Shown: positions 1 through 8,430, counted from the first letter of the stretch. The stretch: 64,000 bases of DNA from CAZVWQ01 sp964631275 (GCA_964631275.1 CAZVWQ010000003.1:1-64000); one strand, 5' to 3'. Notes: generated by a model not told the origin, from the sequence alone. Program-made: numbers and translations.

Positions 1-2
1 AT

Positions 3-491
3 GAGCAAGATGATGAAGACTCAAACGATGGGCAAGATCAAGATGAGCAAGATGATGAAATTATAACCCCTATTACTTATCCTGGAGTACCTTGTCCTGT
101 ATACTTACCTACAATTAGCCAATCTGATTATTATTTACATCAACTAAGCTTACAAAATCAAACTCTAATTATTCCAGAATTTAATGATAATCAACTTATA
201 AATATAGTTAAAGAGGGCGGAAAAAAGGTTCACAAGATTGAAACAAACAAATATATAGCTTGTTTTGGTTATAATAATAACAATTCACAAGTCGTATCCA
301 TTCCAGCTGGAGCAGATAATAGATTTAATTGGGGTGGTTATAACTGGGGTCAAACTACTATATTTTTACCTGGTAGACACCAAAATCAATTTGGAGTAGA
401 ATTGTCTTGTAACCAAACTTTGGTATGGACATTTAAAAGTCCTGATGGCAGAATTAGGACAGCTACTGCTTCCACTCCTACTTGTGAATAA
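3..491 (+). CDS. C-terminal part of a secreted or surface protein (5' end outside window)
   Basis: An open frame enters from the left edge and runs 162 codons to TAA at 489-491. It begins with a run rich in Asp, Glu and Gln (about residues 1-19), followed by a Cys-containing domain (CPVYL, ACFGY, LSCNQT, TPTCE) with Trp/Gly-rich stretches such as NWGGYNWGQ. Low charge, many Asn/Thr and paired Cys suggest an exported domain after an acidic linker, but the N-terminus is missing so no signal peptide can be checked. I do not recognise the family. The next 550 bases hold only repeat DNA. Confidence 0.7.
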   Translation, partial: EQDDEDSNDGQDQDEQDDEIITPITYPGVPCPVYLPTISQSDYYLHQLSLQNQTLIIPEFNDNQLINIVKEGGKKVHKIETNKYIACFGYNNNNSQVVSIPAGADNRFNWGGYNWGQTTIFLPGRHQNQFGVELSCNQTLVWTFKSPDGRIRTATASTPTCE

Positions 492-678
492 CTTATACCA
501 TTTCGTCATAAATCATTTACTATGATATGAGATGGTTTTACCTTAAAAAGCTAAACTTTTCTTTGAATTTTTTGGAATAGTTTTATAGCAAATTGGTATT
601 ACCCTTGTTATTCCTTATACCCTCTTTACTTATAAAAAATCTTTATTTTAAAGGCTTTAATAAATTTAAACTTTTAGA

Positions 679-786
679 TATACTAAACTGTTAACTAATC
701 ACCGAGTTTTTTTTTGACTCTGTTTTCTTTATTTAATCGAACTAAAAACTTTTGTTAAATCATAATTTAGTTTAGCATTTAAGTAT
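679..786 (+). repeat. Repeat family A, copy 1
   Basis: About 108 bp element starting TATACTAA and ending near AAGTATA, with the family core CTTTATTTAATC and TCATAATTTAGTTTAGCAT. Other copies are at 8114, 10243, 18811, 33433, 41107 (split) and 51769, with a fragment at 7324. It shares its terminal TATA with the family B copy that follows. Seen by eye; no database name is claimed. Confidence 0.7.
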
Positions 787-900
787 ACACCTAATCGCTT
801 ACTACTGTCCTAAATTTAGCTCTTCATAAGGAAATAAATCTTTTTATTTAAGGTAAATTCTTAACAGGTAAATTACCGTAACAATTAGCCAAAGAATATA
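784..900 (+). repeat. Repeat family B, copy 1
   Basis: Palindromic element of about 115 bp. Complete copies begin TATACCC and end GGGTATA, with an inner AATTTAGC/GCTAAATT stem and an outer ATTACCC/GGGTAAT pairing, so the whole element could fold as one hairpin. This copy keeps the stems but has diverged ends. Confidence 0.7.
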
Positions 901-1044
901 AAAAATTATTACTTTTTGTTTTGTAATCAGACTTCTTTATACGGAGAGGGTGTAAGTTTGTTATACCATTATCGTACTAGCTTATACAATTTTCATATAA
1001 AATTAATTCCTAAAAAAGCCACTTCTTTGATTGCTAAAAGGTAA

Positions 1045-1883
1045 GGGACTAGACTAGTTAAAACTTAATTTTTAATATTCTTGAGAGAGTTAATATACTT
1101 GTTTAAAACTTTCCATAGATCAGTTTCTAAGTCAACTACATACTTCTCTAAATCTTTCTTAGATTGAGTTTTCAAAGGTGGTGAATGATTCCATCTCCAC
1201 TCACATTCTTTTAAATGTAAATCAAAGTTTTCTTTGTAACCATTAAACTTGTTTAATCTCCTTTTAGCAAAAGACCAAAAAGACTCCATTCCATTAACAG
1301 TATAGAGTAGCTCCATCTTGTCCTTTAAGTGCAAACTCATTATTGCCATGATTGACTCTAAATAGTTTATCATAACCCACTGAAACTAAAGCGTCATAAC
1401 TTTTCCAAGAATCAGCATTAACTGTAGCTGTAAGTTCCACTTTACCTTGGATAATAGGAATTAAAGTAGATTTTTTACAATCGGGTACAATTTCTGTAAA
1501 AACTAGTTTTTATTGTTTTCATCAAACCTTTGTATAATCCCAAATACAGGTTGTTTTTGAGTTCCTCTACCTGGTTTCAATTTATGGTTTCAATTTACCG
1601 TGAAAACCTCTTTGTCTACTAGCTCCAAAGTAACTTTCATCTACTTCTACAATACCTTTAAATTTGTAACATTCTAATACTTGGTGATAATAGATGGCTT
1701 GGCGAAAGAGCAAAAAGTATGAATTGATTGTGTTTCTATTAAAAGGTAGTAATTGGCTGGTTTTAGTAGCGTCAACATCTACACAAAAGTGGTGAATTAT
1801 TCTTTTTAAGTTGTATATGCTTATTCTTTGCCGATATATCATAGAAACTAGTATAGTTAGTGTTGCTTAACTAGTCTAGTTCC
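1045..1883 (-). mobile_element. IS1595-type insertion sequence, degenerate
   Basis: The two ends carry inverted repeats, GGGACTAGACTAGTTAA at 1045-1061 and its complement at 1867-1883 (one mismatch). The 7-bp direct repeat AAGGTAA (1038-1044 and 1884-1890) fits a target-site duplication. Inside is a broken transposase on the minus strand. The DNA on either side matches the uninterrupted repeat at about 62940-63050, so the element inserted into a pre-existing repeat (family I). The 839-bp length is in the usual range for small IS1595 elements. Confidence 0.8.
1065..1842 (-). pseudogene. IS1595/ISXO2-like transposase, frameshifted
   Basis: The N-terminal piece (1842-1582) contains the first DDE aspartate in EVDESYFGASR. 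The middle, in other frames, reads PVFGIIQRFDENN and NADSWKSYDALVS, which holds the second aspartate. The C-terminal piece (1373-1065) contains NGMESFWSFAKRRL with the final glutamate and the family's HLKECEWRWN box. At least three frame breaks separate these parts. One coincides with a local duplication of the AAATTGAAACCA stretch near 1575-1595. The family is clear and the gene is inactive. Confidence 0.85.
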
Positions 1884-1991
1884 AAGGTAATTATAAAAGT
1901 TGCAAGTGTAAGTGGTTTACACTAAACTCTTATTTTACTGTAAGTAAATCACGGAAGAAATATGTTTTTAGGTAATATTCTGTAGTGTTTT

Positions 1992-2576
1992 TTACATATG
2001 TTTAGTAGAAAAAGGTAAAAGCCCCATATGTCTTGCTCTCTTAATAGCTTTTTTTATTTTTCTTTGGTATTTTGATCTAGTACCAGTTCTACTAGAGCTT
2101 AAGATTTTAGCATATGGAGTGGTAAATTGCTCTAAGAATTCTTTATCTTTGTAGTCTATTGTGCCTAAATTGAGGTAACTCACAAAGCAACCTTTATCTT
2201 TACGACCTTTATTAAAATCTCGATGGCTAGGTATATCAGTTTCTCTGATTTCGTGCCTAGCTGAAATTTTATTGTCTTCAGTTTTGTTGACGATTATATA
2301 TCTAAAAATACTAGCATTTAAATTTAGTTTTTTTTCTAATTTTACTAAGTCTTTAACTTTTTCTAGATCTAGATCAAAATTAATTAAAACATAAGTTCCA
2401 GACCAGGTTTTTTTAATTGGATAAGCAAACTTTTTCATGCCTTCATTTTCAGCTTGAACTTCTTTAGCAGAAAGAGTTTCTTCTAAAAAGCCAACAATGG
2501 TCTCAATTTCAGACTTAATCTTAGCTTCTTCAAGTTGATTATTAAAAATAAGGTATAGTTCGTAGTTTTGAATCAT
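1992..2576 (-). CDS. rpsF-rpsR: Fused ribosomal proteins bS6-bS18
   Basis: One uninterrupted 194-codon frame encodes two small-subunit proteins. Residues 1-100 are bS6 (NYELYLIFNN, EGMKKFAYPIKKTWSGTYVLINF). Residues about 125-194 are a full-length bS18 (GTIDYKDKEFLEQF, GTRSKYQRKIKKAIKRARHM, LLPF). They are joined by a polar linker of about 25 residues. In bacteria these are normally separate genes, often with ssb between them, and the two proteins form a heterodimer on the 30S platform. Here ssb is absent and no stop or start separates the domains. I see no frameshift signature. The start is ATG at 2576. A fused protein would enforce 1:1 stoichiometry, which is inference. Confidence 0.9.
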   Translation of the reverse strand: MIQNYELYLIFNNQLEEAKIKSEIETIVGFLEETLSAKEVQAENEGMKKFAYPIKKTWSGTYVLINFDLDLEKVKDLVKLEKKLNLNASIFRYIIVNKTEDNKISARHEIRETDIPSHRDFNKGRKDKGCFVSYLNLGTIDYKDKEFLEQFTTPYAKILSSSRTGTRSKYQRKIKKAIKRARHMGLLPFSTKHM

Positions 2577-2711
2577 GATTTAAATGATTAATTGTATATT
2601 ACAATTAGTTTTGAAATTGAAATTTTGTCAAGTATATTCAAGATTCTAAGTTTTTATTAAAACTTTTTTAGATCAATAATAGACTATTTTTATATATTTT
2701 TTAGTTTAGTT

Positions 2712-2818
2712 TTATACTTTTTTGGGTGGTAATTACCTGTTAAGAATTTAGCTTAAATAAAAGGTTTATTTGCTTATGAAAAGCTAAATTAGGGTAATAG
2801 TAAACGAACCAGATATAA
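2712..2818 (-). repeat. Repeat family B, copy 2 (reverse)
   Basis: Reverse-oriented family B element. It has the inner AATTTAGC/GCTAAATT stem and a partial GGTAATTACC outer stem, with a short deletion near the left end. It lies in the 390-bp gap between the S6-S18 gene and the comEC-like gene, which are divergent, so it sits in the region where both promoters must lie. Confidence 0.65.
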
Positions 2819-2968
2819 TAAGTTCTTATATTTATAGAAAACAATGACTTTTATTGTATTTAATTAATAAAAAATAAACATTTCTAGAAAGCTTTATAAG
2901 AAGTATTAATACTTTACAAATAAACAAATTTATTTTAGCTATAGGTAATAAACTGCAATTATAAAAAA

Positions 2969-4303
2969 TTGAACTTAAAAAAGATCTTTAATCTAGCTAA
3001 TCTATTTTTGCTTATTGTTTTGGTTTTAACAGGGGCGAATATATTTCTTAGTTTTGGAATTGAAAAAAATTTTCAAGATAAAAGTCAAAACCAAGAGTTA
3101 GAATTTGTTGTTCTAGAATCTGAGTCTGGATACTTTGGAGGGTTGTCTTGGTATGTTTGGCATGCTGGAGCTGTTTGGCAATTAAAAGATACCAACAATT
3201 TTTATAAAACTGGAAGGAGCTATTTAGTCCAAGGCAAAAAACAGAGTTTAGAAATATATGACATCGAATCTGAATCTGTAACTAACTTTTCGGATCGATT
3301 TTTGGGTGTTGTAGGCAAAATAGAAGTTAAAAATAAAATAGCCGAAGTCTCTGGTTGTAACTGGCTTTGTTTAATTGTTATCCAAATCAATAATTTTAAG
3401 TATAATCTTAGACAAAAGTATCTTAACCTTGGTTGCAATCAATTTAATTTTGTTTCAGATTTATTAGCACCTGGCCTTAATTGTAAAGATATTAGTGGGT
3501 TTTCTACAGGTTTGGTGTTGGGTGGTATGGAGGATTTTTCACCTGAAACTAAAAATCAATTTAAAATTTTAGGATTAACTCACTTAGTTGCAGTATCTGG
3601 ATTTCAGGTAGTTTTGGTTATTACTTTTTTAGAAAGTATTCTAAACAAACTAAATCTAAAACGCAAACACAAATTTGCTTTTTATGTTTTGGCAATTGCT
3701 TTTTTACTAGCTTTAGTTGGTCCTCAGCCTCCAGTAGTTAGGTCAGCTTTTTCTAGCTTGATTGCTATGTTTAGTTTATTTTTTTTGGGTAGAAAGTTAG
3801 AATCTTGGAGAGTTCTAACCTACAGTGCTTTAGTTATGCTTTGGTTTAACCCGTTTTATATTTTCTCTGTATCTTTTCAGCTGTCTTTCATGGCAACAGC
3901 TGGTCTTTTGTTTTTTGGTGGAAGTTTTGAAGAAAAAGGCCTAGTCAGTGATATTACTCAAATTCTAAAAGAAACTTTAGGTAGTTTTTTGTTTACTTTA
4001 CCAATTATAATCAACCTATCAGGATTTGTTTCTCTACTTTCAATTCTTAGCAATGTACTTGTAGTACCTTTTATTTCTATTATAACAATTTTGAATATCT
4101 TAGTTATGTTACCGATTATTGGAGACTTATTTTTTGCCATAAGTTATAGCTTACAAAGTTTAATTTTATTTTTGATTGATAACTTATCAGAATTTAGCTT
4201 GCTACTAAATTTAACAAGGTTTAGTTTGTTAGAGATTTTGACTTATTACTTATTTTTGATAGTTATAATTTACTTACCTCAAACTTTAAAAAAATCACAG
4301 TAA
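2969..4303 (+). CDS. comEC: ComEC/Rec2-type DNA-uptake channel protein
   Basis: A 444-aa integral membrane protein. An N-terminal membrane segment (about residues 8-28) is followed by an extracytoplasmic region with four Cys, then the Competence domain. That domain starts at LGGMEDFSPETKNQFKILG, carries the family hallmark GLTHLVAVSGFQV, and has about eight further membrane segments. PQPPVVRSAF matches the conserved VRA/S motif of the family. ComEC forms the inner-membrane channel for single-stranded DNA during natural transformation. The C-terminal metallo-beta-lactamase domain of long ComEC proteins is absent, a common short form. The likely start is TTG at 2969. No other com genes are adjacent. 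Confidence 0.85.
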   Translation: MNLKKIFNLANLFLLIVLVLTGANIFLSFGIEKNFQDKSQNQELEFVVLESESGYFGGLSWYVWHAGAVWQLKDTNNFYKTGRSYLVQGKKQSLEIYDIESESVTNFSDRFLGVVGKIEVKNKIAEVSGCNWLCLIVIQINNFKYNLRQKYLNLGCNQFNFVSDLLAPGLNCKDISGFSTGLVLGGMEDFSPETKNQFKILGLTHLVAVSGFQVVLVITFLESILNKLNLKRKHKFAFYVLAIAFLLALVGPQPPVVRSAFSSLIAMFSLFFLGRKLESWRVLTYSALVMLWFNPFYIFSVSFQLSFMATAGLLFFGGSFEEKGLVSDITQILKETLGSFLFTLPIIINLSGFVSLLSILSNVLVVPFISIITILNILVMLPIIGDLFFAISYSLQSLILFLIDNLSEFSLLLNLTRFSLLEILTYYLFLIVIIYLPQTLKKSQ

Positions 4304-4469
4304 CTTATTCAAAACAAATTTTAAAATTTTACATTATGAGCTTGACAAAAAGGAAATCAACAGACATTTATTATTTAGATTAGCTTAATTTATTTAGGAA
4401 CTAGCAAAGATTCTTAACCCAATACTACTTATACTCACTACAAAGCAAATTTCAGTTTTTTTTTGAAAT

Positions 4470-4563
4470 CTAAATTTTTGATTTAAGTTAGGTTTAATAA
4501 AGATTAAAAGAAAATATTTGAAGATTCAAAAAGTCCTAATTTGAGTTGATCTGAGTATAAATA
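4470..4563 (-). repeat. Repeat family F, copy 1
   Basis: AT-rich element ending TGATCTGAGTATAAA, nearly the same as 62514-62607. Further relatives in either orientation lie at 10444, 19024 and 51968. The rest of the 4304-4682 gap is AT-rich and shows no gene; 4432-4470 resembles 51687-51735 (CAAAGCAAATTTCAG). Confidence 0.6.
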
Positions 4564-4682
4564 AAATAGGTTACTTATGAAAAGTATTAACTTTGTAAAA
4601 ATTTCTATTTTACCCTATTTAATAAAAAAAATCAAATATTTTACAAGGTTGCAAAACAAACTTAAGGTTGGTTTTTGTTAAT

Positions 4683-4759
4683 GGTAGTCGTAGCTCAGTT
4701 GGTAGAGCATCGGGTTGTGGTTCCGACGGTCGCGGGTTCGATCCCCGTCGATTACCCCA
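4683..4759 (+). tRNA. tRNA-His (anticodon GTG)
   Basis: Cloverleaf with anticodon loop TTGTGGT, so GTG (His). A seven-pair acceptor stem (GTAGTCG with CGATTAC) is preceded by G-1, which pairs with C73, the histidine identity feature. The D arm has AGCTCAGTTGGTAGAGC and the T arm has GGTTCGATCC. The CCA tail is encoded. A tRNA-Ala gene follows 48 bases downstream. Confidence 0.95.
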
Positions 4760-4807
4760 TCTTTGACATCACAAAACAAAGTGTTTAGCTTTACAAAAGT
4801 TTTATTT

Positions 4808-4884
4808 GGGCCCTTAGCTCAGTTGGCTAGAGCGCTACATTTGCACTGTAGAGGTCACCAGTTCGACTCTGGTAGGGTCCACCA
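4808..4884 (+). tRNA. tRNA-Ala (anticodon TGC)
   Basis: Cloverleaf with acceptor GGGCCCT/AGGGTCC, anticodon stem CTACA/TGTAG, loop TTTGCAC (TGC, Ala), T arm AGTTCGACTCT and an encoded CCA. The acceptor holds a G3-U70 wobble pair (third G with T at 4878), the alanine identity element. It is probably cotranscribed with tRNA-His. Confidence 0.95.
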
Positions 4885-4913
4885 AAAGACACATTAATAG
4901 ATTAAATGATTAA

Positions 4914-5035
4914 ACTCTATAGAACCTATTTAATTACTTCTCTTAAAATAAAGATTTTTAAGTTTTAGTTGTTTCAAAAATTGTAATTTAGAATTGCTTT
5001 TAACCTAATATTTTAGACTTTTTTGTTAAATAGAA
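4914..5035 (+). repeat. Repeat family H, copy 1 (partial)
   Basis: Begins TATAGAACCTATTTAA, the family H end. Longer copies begin TATAGAACCCGTTTGAAA and end in its complement. The core GTTTTAGTTGTTTCAAAAA and TTTTAACCTAATATTTTAGA is shared with copies near 33590 and 63058. Confidence 0.6.
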
Positions 5036-5061
5036 TAGAATATAGTTTGTGTAAACTCTAT

Positions 5062-5176
5062 ATCTATCACAATCCGTTTACTACTTTCCTAAATTTGACT
5101 CTTCGTAAGCAAATAATCTTTTATTAAGCTTAAACTCTTAACGGGTAGTTGCCGTACCGATTAGCGTAAAGGGTAT
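5062..5176 (+). repeat. Repeat family B, copy 3
   Basis: Family B element with the core CAATCCGTTTACTACTTTCC, the inner TAAATTTGACTCTTCGTAAG stem region, ACGGGTAGTTGCCGTACCGA and the right end AAAGGGTATA. It lies upstream of the SDR gene. Confidence 0.65.
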
Positions 5177-5273
5177 AGTAGCTGTTAATTTTTTTAAAGC
5201 AAGTTTAAGATAAAAATACTTAAATCATTCGTGGATTAGCTATTATATATCAATAAACTTTTTAGATACAAAT

Positions 5274-5963
5274 ATGAATTTACAGACTCAAACAATTCTA
5301 GTTACAGGTGGAACTTCTGGTTTAGGTTTAAGTTTAACTAAAAAACTTTCTCAGTCAGCTGGAATGACATACGGAATCGGCTCAAAATTAGAAAAAGTTC
5401 AACGAGTAGAAAAAGATTTTGGATTCCAAAAATTAAAATTCTTAGCTTGTGATATCTCTAATTATGAGCAAATTAAAAGATTAAAAGAAGAAGTTGGCAA
5501 AGTTGATATTTTAATTAATAATGCTGGAATTTGGCTTAGGGATAGTTTAATTAAGCTTGATCCAGAAAAAATTAGTAATTTGATTCAAGTAAACCTAACT
5601 GGGCAAATTTTGGTTACACAGATTTTTTTAGAGAATATGTTAAAACAAAATCAAGGTCTGATTTTTAATATATCTTCTACCTCTGGAATAATTCCCAAGC
5701 CTGGGCAAACTGCTTATTGTGCTTCAAAATTTGGTTTACGTGGCTTTACAGAAAGTTTAAAAGAAGAGCTTAAAGAAACTAATATTCGAGTTTTTGGCTT
5801 TTACCCTTCTGGGATCAACACTGAATTTTTTTCTTCTGCTGGGCAAGATAGAGATACTAGTCAGTTTATGAATCCAGATGATTTATCAGAATTAATAGAA
5901 TTTATAATTTTCAACTCAGATAAATATTTAGTTGACCATCTAGTAGTTAACCGAATTAACTGA
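5274..5963 (+). CDS. Short-chain dehydrogenase/reductase (SDR)
   Basis: A 229-aa classical SDR. The Rossmann dinucleotide motif TGGTSGLG is near residues 11-18. ILINNAGIW is the NNAG structural motif, and ISSTSG supplies the catalytic Ser. YCASK is the Tyr-x3-Lys catalytic pair. FYPSGINTEFF matches the PG...T cofactor loop, with Ser in place of Gly. The protein is cytosolic and uses NAD(P)H to interconvert an alcohol and a carbonyl. The substrate cannot be read from sequence; the basic residues near the Gly motif do not settle NAD versus NADP. The gene stands alone between repeat-filled gaps and ends with TGA, which confirms UGA is a stop here. Confidence 0.85.
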   Translation: MNLQTQTILVTGGTSGLGLSLTKKLSQSAGMTYGIGSKLEKVQRVEKDFGFQKLKFLACDISNYEQIKRLKEEVGKVDILINNAGIWLRDSLIKLDPEKISNLIQVNLTGQILVTQIFLENMLKQNQGLIFNISSTSGIIPKPGQTAYCASKFGLRGFTESLKEELKETNIRVFGFYPSGINTEFFSSAGQDRDTSQFMNPDDLSELIEFIIFNSDKYLVDHLVVNRIN

Positions 5964-6059
5964 TTTAACCTTGGTGACAAAAAATAGCCTAAATTCATTA
6001 AATATATTTACACAAATAATCTTCTTTCAAAACCTTTTAAAAACTTTTTTTGATTTAAA

Positions 6060-6165
6060 TAAAGTAAAAGTGATTATTTTAGATAAATTTAACATTTTTT
6101 ACCTTAAAATAAATAAAAAGTAGGTTATTTTTTTGGGTAATAAGGCAAATTTATTGTTAAATATT
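6060..6165 (-). repeat. Repeat family G (reverse)
   Basis: Reverse-oriented relative of the element at 22993-23107, with TTTTTACCTTAAAATAAATAAAAA and GGGTAATAAGGCAAATTTATT. A similar stretch lies at 62610-62700. It fills much of the gap between the SDR gene and the next gene. Confidence 0.45.
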
Positions 6166-6244
6166 AAAAAGGAATTGTTCTTGCCAAAAATTAAAATTTC
6201 TTTTATATATTTGTCCAAAATCATTTTTATAAAACTTCTTTTTT

Positions 6245-7189
6245 ATGCCTAAAAAATTTTTATATTCTATTTTTGGTATTTTTATTTTAATAACTATATT
6301 GTTATCTTTTAGTGCTTTAACAGTTTTTAGCAATTATCAGCGTGGCCAAAAAACCTACAGCTCAGTTAACGAAAATTATAGGATTCTAAATGAAAATTCT
6401 GAATTAGCTCAAGTGACTTTAAGCCAGGTAGAAAAAATCACTGAGCAATTTGATTCTGCTGCTCAAGAACCAAAAGTAGAGGCAGCAAAACAAAAATTAC
6501 CAGATAGGTCGCTGTTAACTCAGAGTTTTGATAAATATGAATCAGTCACTCAAACAAATATTAATTCTCTTGACCGAGGGTACGACAGCAACACCAAAGA
6601 AGTTTATGAAAAATCCAAAAATATTTTAGATAGCCGTAATCAAGTATTTAACGAGGTTGAAATAATTGTGGATGCTCAACTATGTACAATTGAAAAAACA
6701 ATTCTAGCTGGTTTAGCTATGTCTAGCTTCAAGATAGAGTATGAAGAAGGTATAAAAAAACAAAGTCGAGATGCTAGAGATAATTATTCTGCAGCTAGCG
6801 AATATGCAACTGAAGCCCTTGATCATTTAAGTCTAGTTCCTGACTGTTTAATTGGAGAACTAGAACAGTTCAAAACTGAATCTTTTACGACTGACCTAAA
6901 ATCCGACCAAAAACTTCTAAAAGATATTATCGAAATCATGAATAATCTTAGTCAGGGTTTAAGCAGTAATGGAAGCGAAACAATTGCTAAAATCAATAGA
7001 GCAATTAATATTTCTAACGGAATAGAAAATAGCCAGACGATATTTTTTCAAAATAAGGATTTCTTGATGGCTATTGGTGAATACCCTAGTGAAAGGATTA
7101 ATCAAGTCTTGCAAGAACTTGAAGTTAAGGATTCAGAATTTAACAATACTGTTAATGGTGTCTACGCCTCGTATTGGTTTATAGATTAG
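6245..7189 (+). CDS. Membrane-anchored helical protein with a Cys pair
   Basis: A 314-aa protein with a short basic N-terminus and one membrane segment (about residues 6-28). The rest is a long, mostly helical, charged region, presumably outside the cell. Two Cys, C147 and C201, are the only ones. The gene at 19359-20333 encodes a protein of near-identical plan: one N-terminal membrane helix, about 290 external residues, and Cys 159 and 214 (55 apart against 54). The two look like distant paralogs whose Cys may form a disulfide. I do not recognise the family; pilin-like or signalling sensor roles cannot be told apart. Confidence 0.75.
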   Translation: MPKKFLYSIFGIFILITILLSFSALTVFSNYQRGQKTYSSVNENYRILNENSELAQVTLSQVEKITEQFDSAAQEPKVEAAKQKLPDRSLLTQSFDKYESVTQTNINSLDRGYDSNTKEVYEKSKNILDSRNQVFNEVEIIVDAQLCTIEKTILAGLAMSSFKIEYEEGIKKQSRDARDNYSAASEYATEALDHLSLVPDCLIGELEQFKTESFTTDLKSDQKLLKDIIEIMNNLSQGLSSNGSETIAKINRAINISNGIENSQTIFFQNKDFLMAIGEYPSERINQVLQELEVKDSEFNNTVNGVYASYWFID

Positions 7190-7216
7190 TCTATTTTGGA
7201 AACTCTTTTATACACT

Positions 7217-7329
7217 ATACCCGTTCCATAATCAAATTTAACAAGTAAGACTAAACATAATTCAATTGGAAGCCATTTTAAGCTTATTAAGATTAAAAAA
7301 TGTAAATTTTGAGAGTAAATTAAGTATAA
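7217..7329 (-). repeat. Repeat family C, copy 1 (reverse)
   Basis: Starts TATACCCGTTCCATAATCAAA and ends GAGAGTAAATTAAGTATA. This is the reverse form of the family whose cleaner copies are 44107-44220 and 62703-62816 (TATACTCAATTCAGTTTCAA ... AAATGGGTATA). It abuts a family A fragment. Confidence 0.65.
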
Positions 7330-7370
7330 AACCTTTAGTTAAATCATAATTTAGTTAGCATTTGAGTATA
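7324..7370 (+). repeat. Repeat family A, 3' fragment
   Basis: Only the last part of family A is present (AACCTTTAGTTAAATCATAA ... GCATTTGAGTATA). Its left part is replaced by the family C copy that ends at 7329. This arrangement looks like truncation by, or recombination with, the neighbouring element. Confidence 0.6.
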
Positions 7371-7462
7371 TTAGTCTAAATTTAACTCTTCATAATTAAA
7401 TAAATTTTATTTAAGTAAATTCTTAACTGGCAATTATCGTAACGATTAGCCCAAAAGGCATA
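7368..7462 (+). repeat. Repeat family B, copy 4 (internal deletion)
   Basis: Family B element lacking the CAATCCGTTTACTA segment. It keeps the inner stem, CTTAACTGGCAATTATCGTAA and CGATTAGCCCAAAAGG. It ends only 6 bases from the stop codon of the AlkB-like gene on the opposite strand. Confidence 0.65.
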
Positions 7463-7468
7463 GATAAT

Positions 7469-8107
7469 TTAAATAATTTTGTTTTTACTACTACTAAAAG
7501 TTGGTAGAGGCTCAGGTATGAGTCTTCTAAAGGTTAAATTGATCCTAGGTTCTTTAATTTTAAGTTGCTTAGGAATTTGATGTTTCCAGTGACTTTGAGA
7601 CTTTTGACTCATTACAATTAATTGCCCAGATTCTAAATTAATATGTTTAGTTTCTTTAGTTTGCTTATGCTTAAGATCAAACCTACGAGTAGCTCCTAAA
7701 CTAAGCGAAGCAATCATGGGTTGGCTTCCTAAAGTACTCTCATCATCAGAGTGCCAGCCCATACCTTGACTACCATCATAGTATAAGTTGAGTAAAACCG
7801 AATTAAAATTTTGGTTAACAATCTTTTCTATTTTAGATTTGAGTTTTTTGATTACAGGACTATAAGCTAGCGAAGTATGAGAAACTCCAGAGTATTTGTA
7901 GTCGAATTTATTGTCTCCAAAGTAAACATATTTTCTTTTAGTAATATTTTCTTTTCCGTAGATTATAATTTTATCAGGTTTCCAAGGTGCGTTTTTATAA
8001 AGCTCTAAAAAAATCTCATGAGCATAATTGCTATTCATAATTAAGCCAAAATCTAGAACACTATAGTCAAACGGTAAGATTTCTTGAGGATAACTTTGAG
8101 TAAACAT
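7469..8107 (-). CDS. alkB: AlkB-type 2-oxoglutarate/Fe(II) dioxygenase
   Basis: A 212-aa protein matching the ALKBH2/3-like branch. The iron site is H119-x-D121 (in GMGWHSDDE) and H176 (HWKHQIPK). The 2-oxoglutarate arginines are R188 and R194 in RINLTFR, with the family's RxxxxxR spacing. IASLSLGATRRF is the conserved core strand. Family members demethylate 1-methyladenine and 3-methylcytosine in DNA or RNA, using O2 and 2-oxoglutarate. That is notable next to an oxygen-sensitive class III ribonucleotide reductase in the same genome. The gene is flanked on both sides by repeat elements, consistent with transfer (inference). Confidence 0.9.
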   Translation of the reverse strand: MFTQSYPQEILPFDYSVLDFGLIMNSNYAHEIFLELYKNAPWKPDKIIIYGKENITKRKYVYFGDNKFDYKYSGVSHTSLAYSPVIKKLKSKIEKIVNQNFNSVLLNLYYDGSQGMGWHSDDESTLGSQPMIASLSLGATRRFDLKHKQTKETKHINLESGQLIVMSQKSQSHWKHQIPKQLKIKEPRINLTFRRLIPEPLPTFSSSKNKII

Positions 8108-8113
8108 AAGTTG

Positions 8114-8219
8114 TATACTAAACTGTTAACTAATCAGTGAGTTTTTTTGATTGTGTTTTCTTTATTTAATCAAACTAAAACCTTCAGTTGAATCATAATT
8201 TAGTTAGCATTTGAGTATA
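8114..8219 (+). repeat. Repeat family A, copy 2
   Basis: Full-length copy from TATACTAAACTGTTAAC to GCATTTGAGTATAT, starting 7 bases upstream of the AlkB-like start codon. It therefore occupies the position where that gene's promoter would lie. Confidence 0.75.
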
Positions 8220-8264
8220 TATTCCCGAGCTCTATTTACATTTTCTGACAAACTAGTTTTTTAC

Positions 8265-8379
8265 TATACCCAATCCGTTTATTATTACCCAAAATTTAGC
8301 TCTTCATAAACAAACAAATCATTTTATTTAAGGTAAATTCTTAACGGGTAATTACCGTAACGATTAGCCCAAAAGGTAC
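8265..8379 (+). repeat. Repeat family B, copy 5
   Basis: One of the best-preserved copies: TATACCCAATCCGTTTATTA, inner hairpin, CTTAACGGGTAATTACCGTA, CGATTAGCCCAAAAGG. It is useful as a reference for the family. Confidence 0.75.
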
Positions 8380-8430
8380 AAAAAGTAATTGTGAAAGTTA
8401 TAAGTGCAATTGGTATAATAATAAAAAACA

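Noticed and set aside
5274..5963. Alternative genetic code (UGA as Gly, as in Gracilibacteria/SR1)
   Set aside because: Core genes read through without internal UGA, and several genes end at UGA (the SDR gene at 5961-5963 and the protein after rpoA at 40465-40467).
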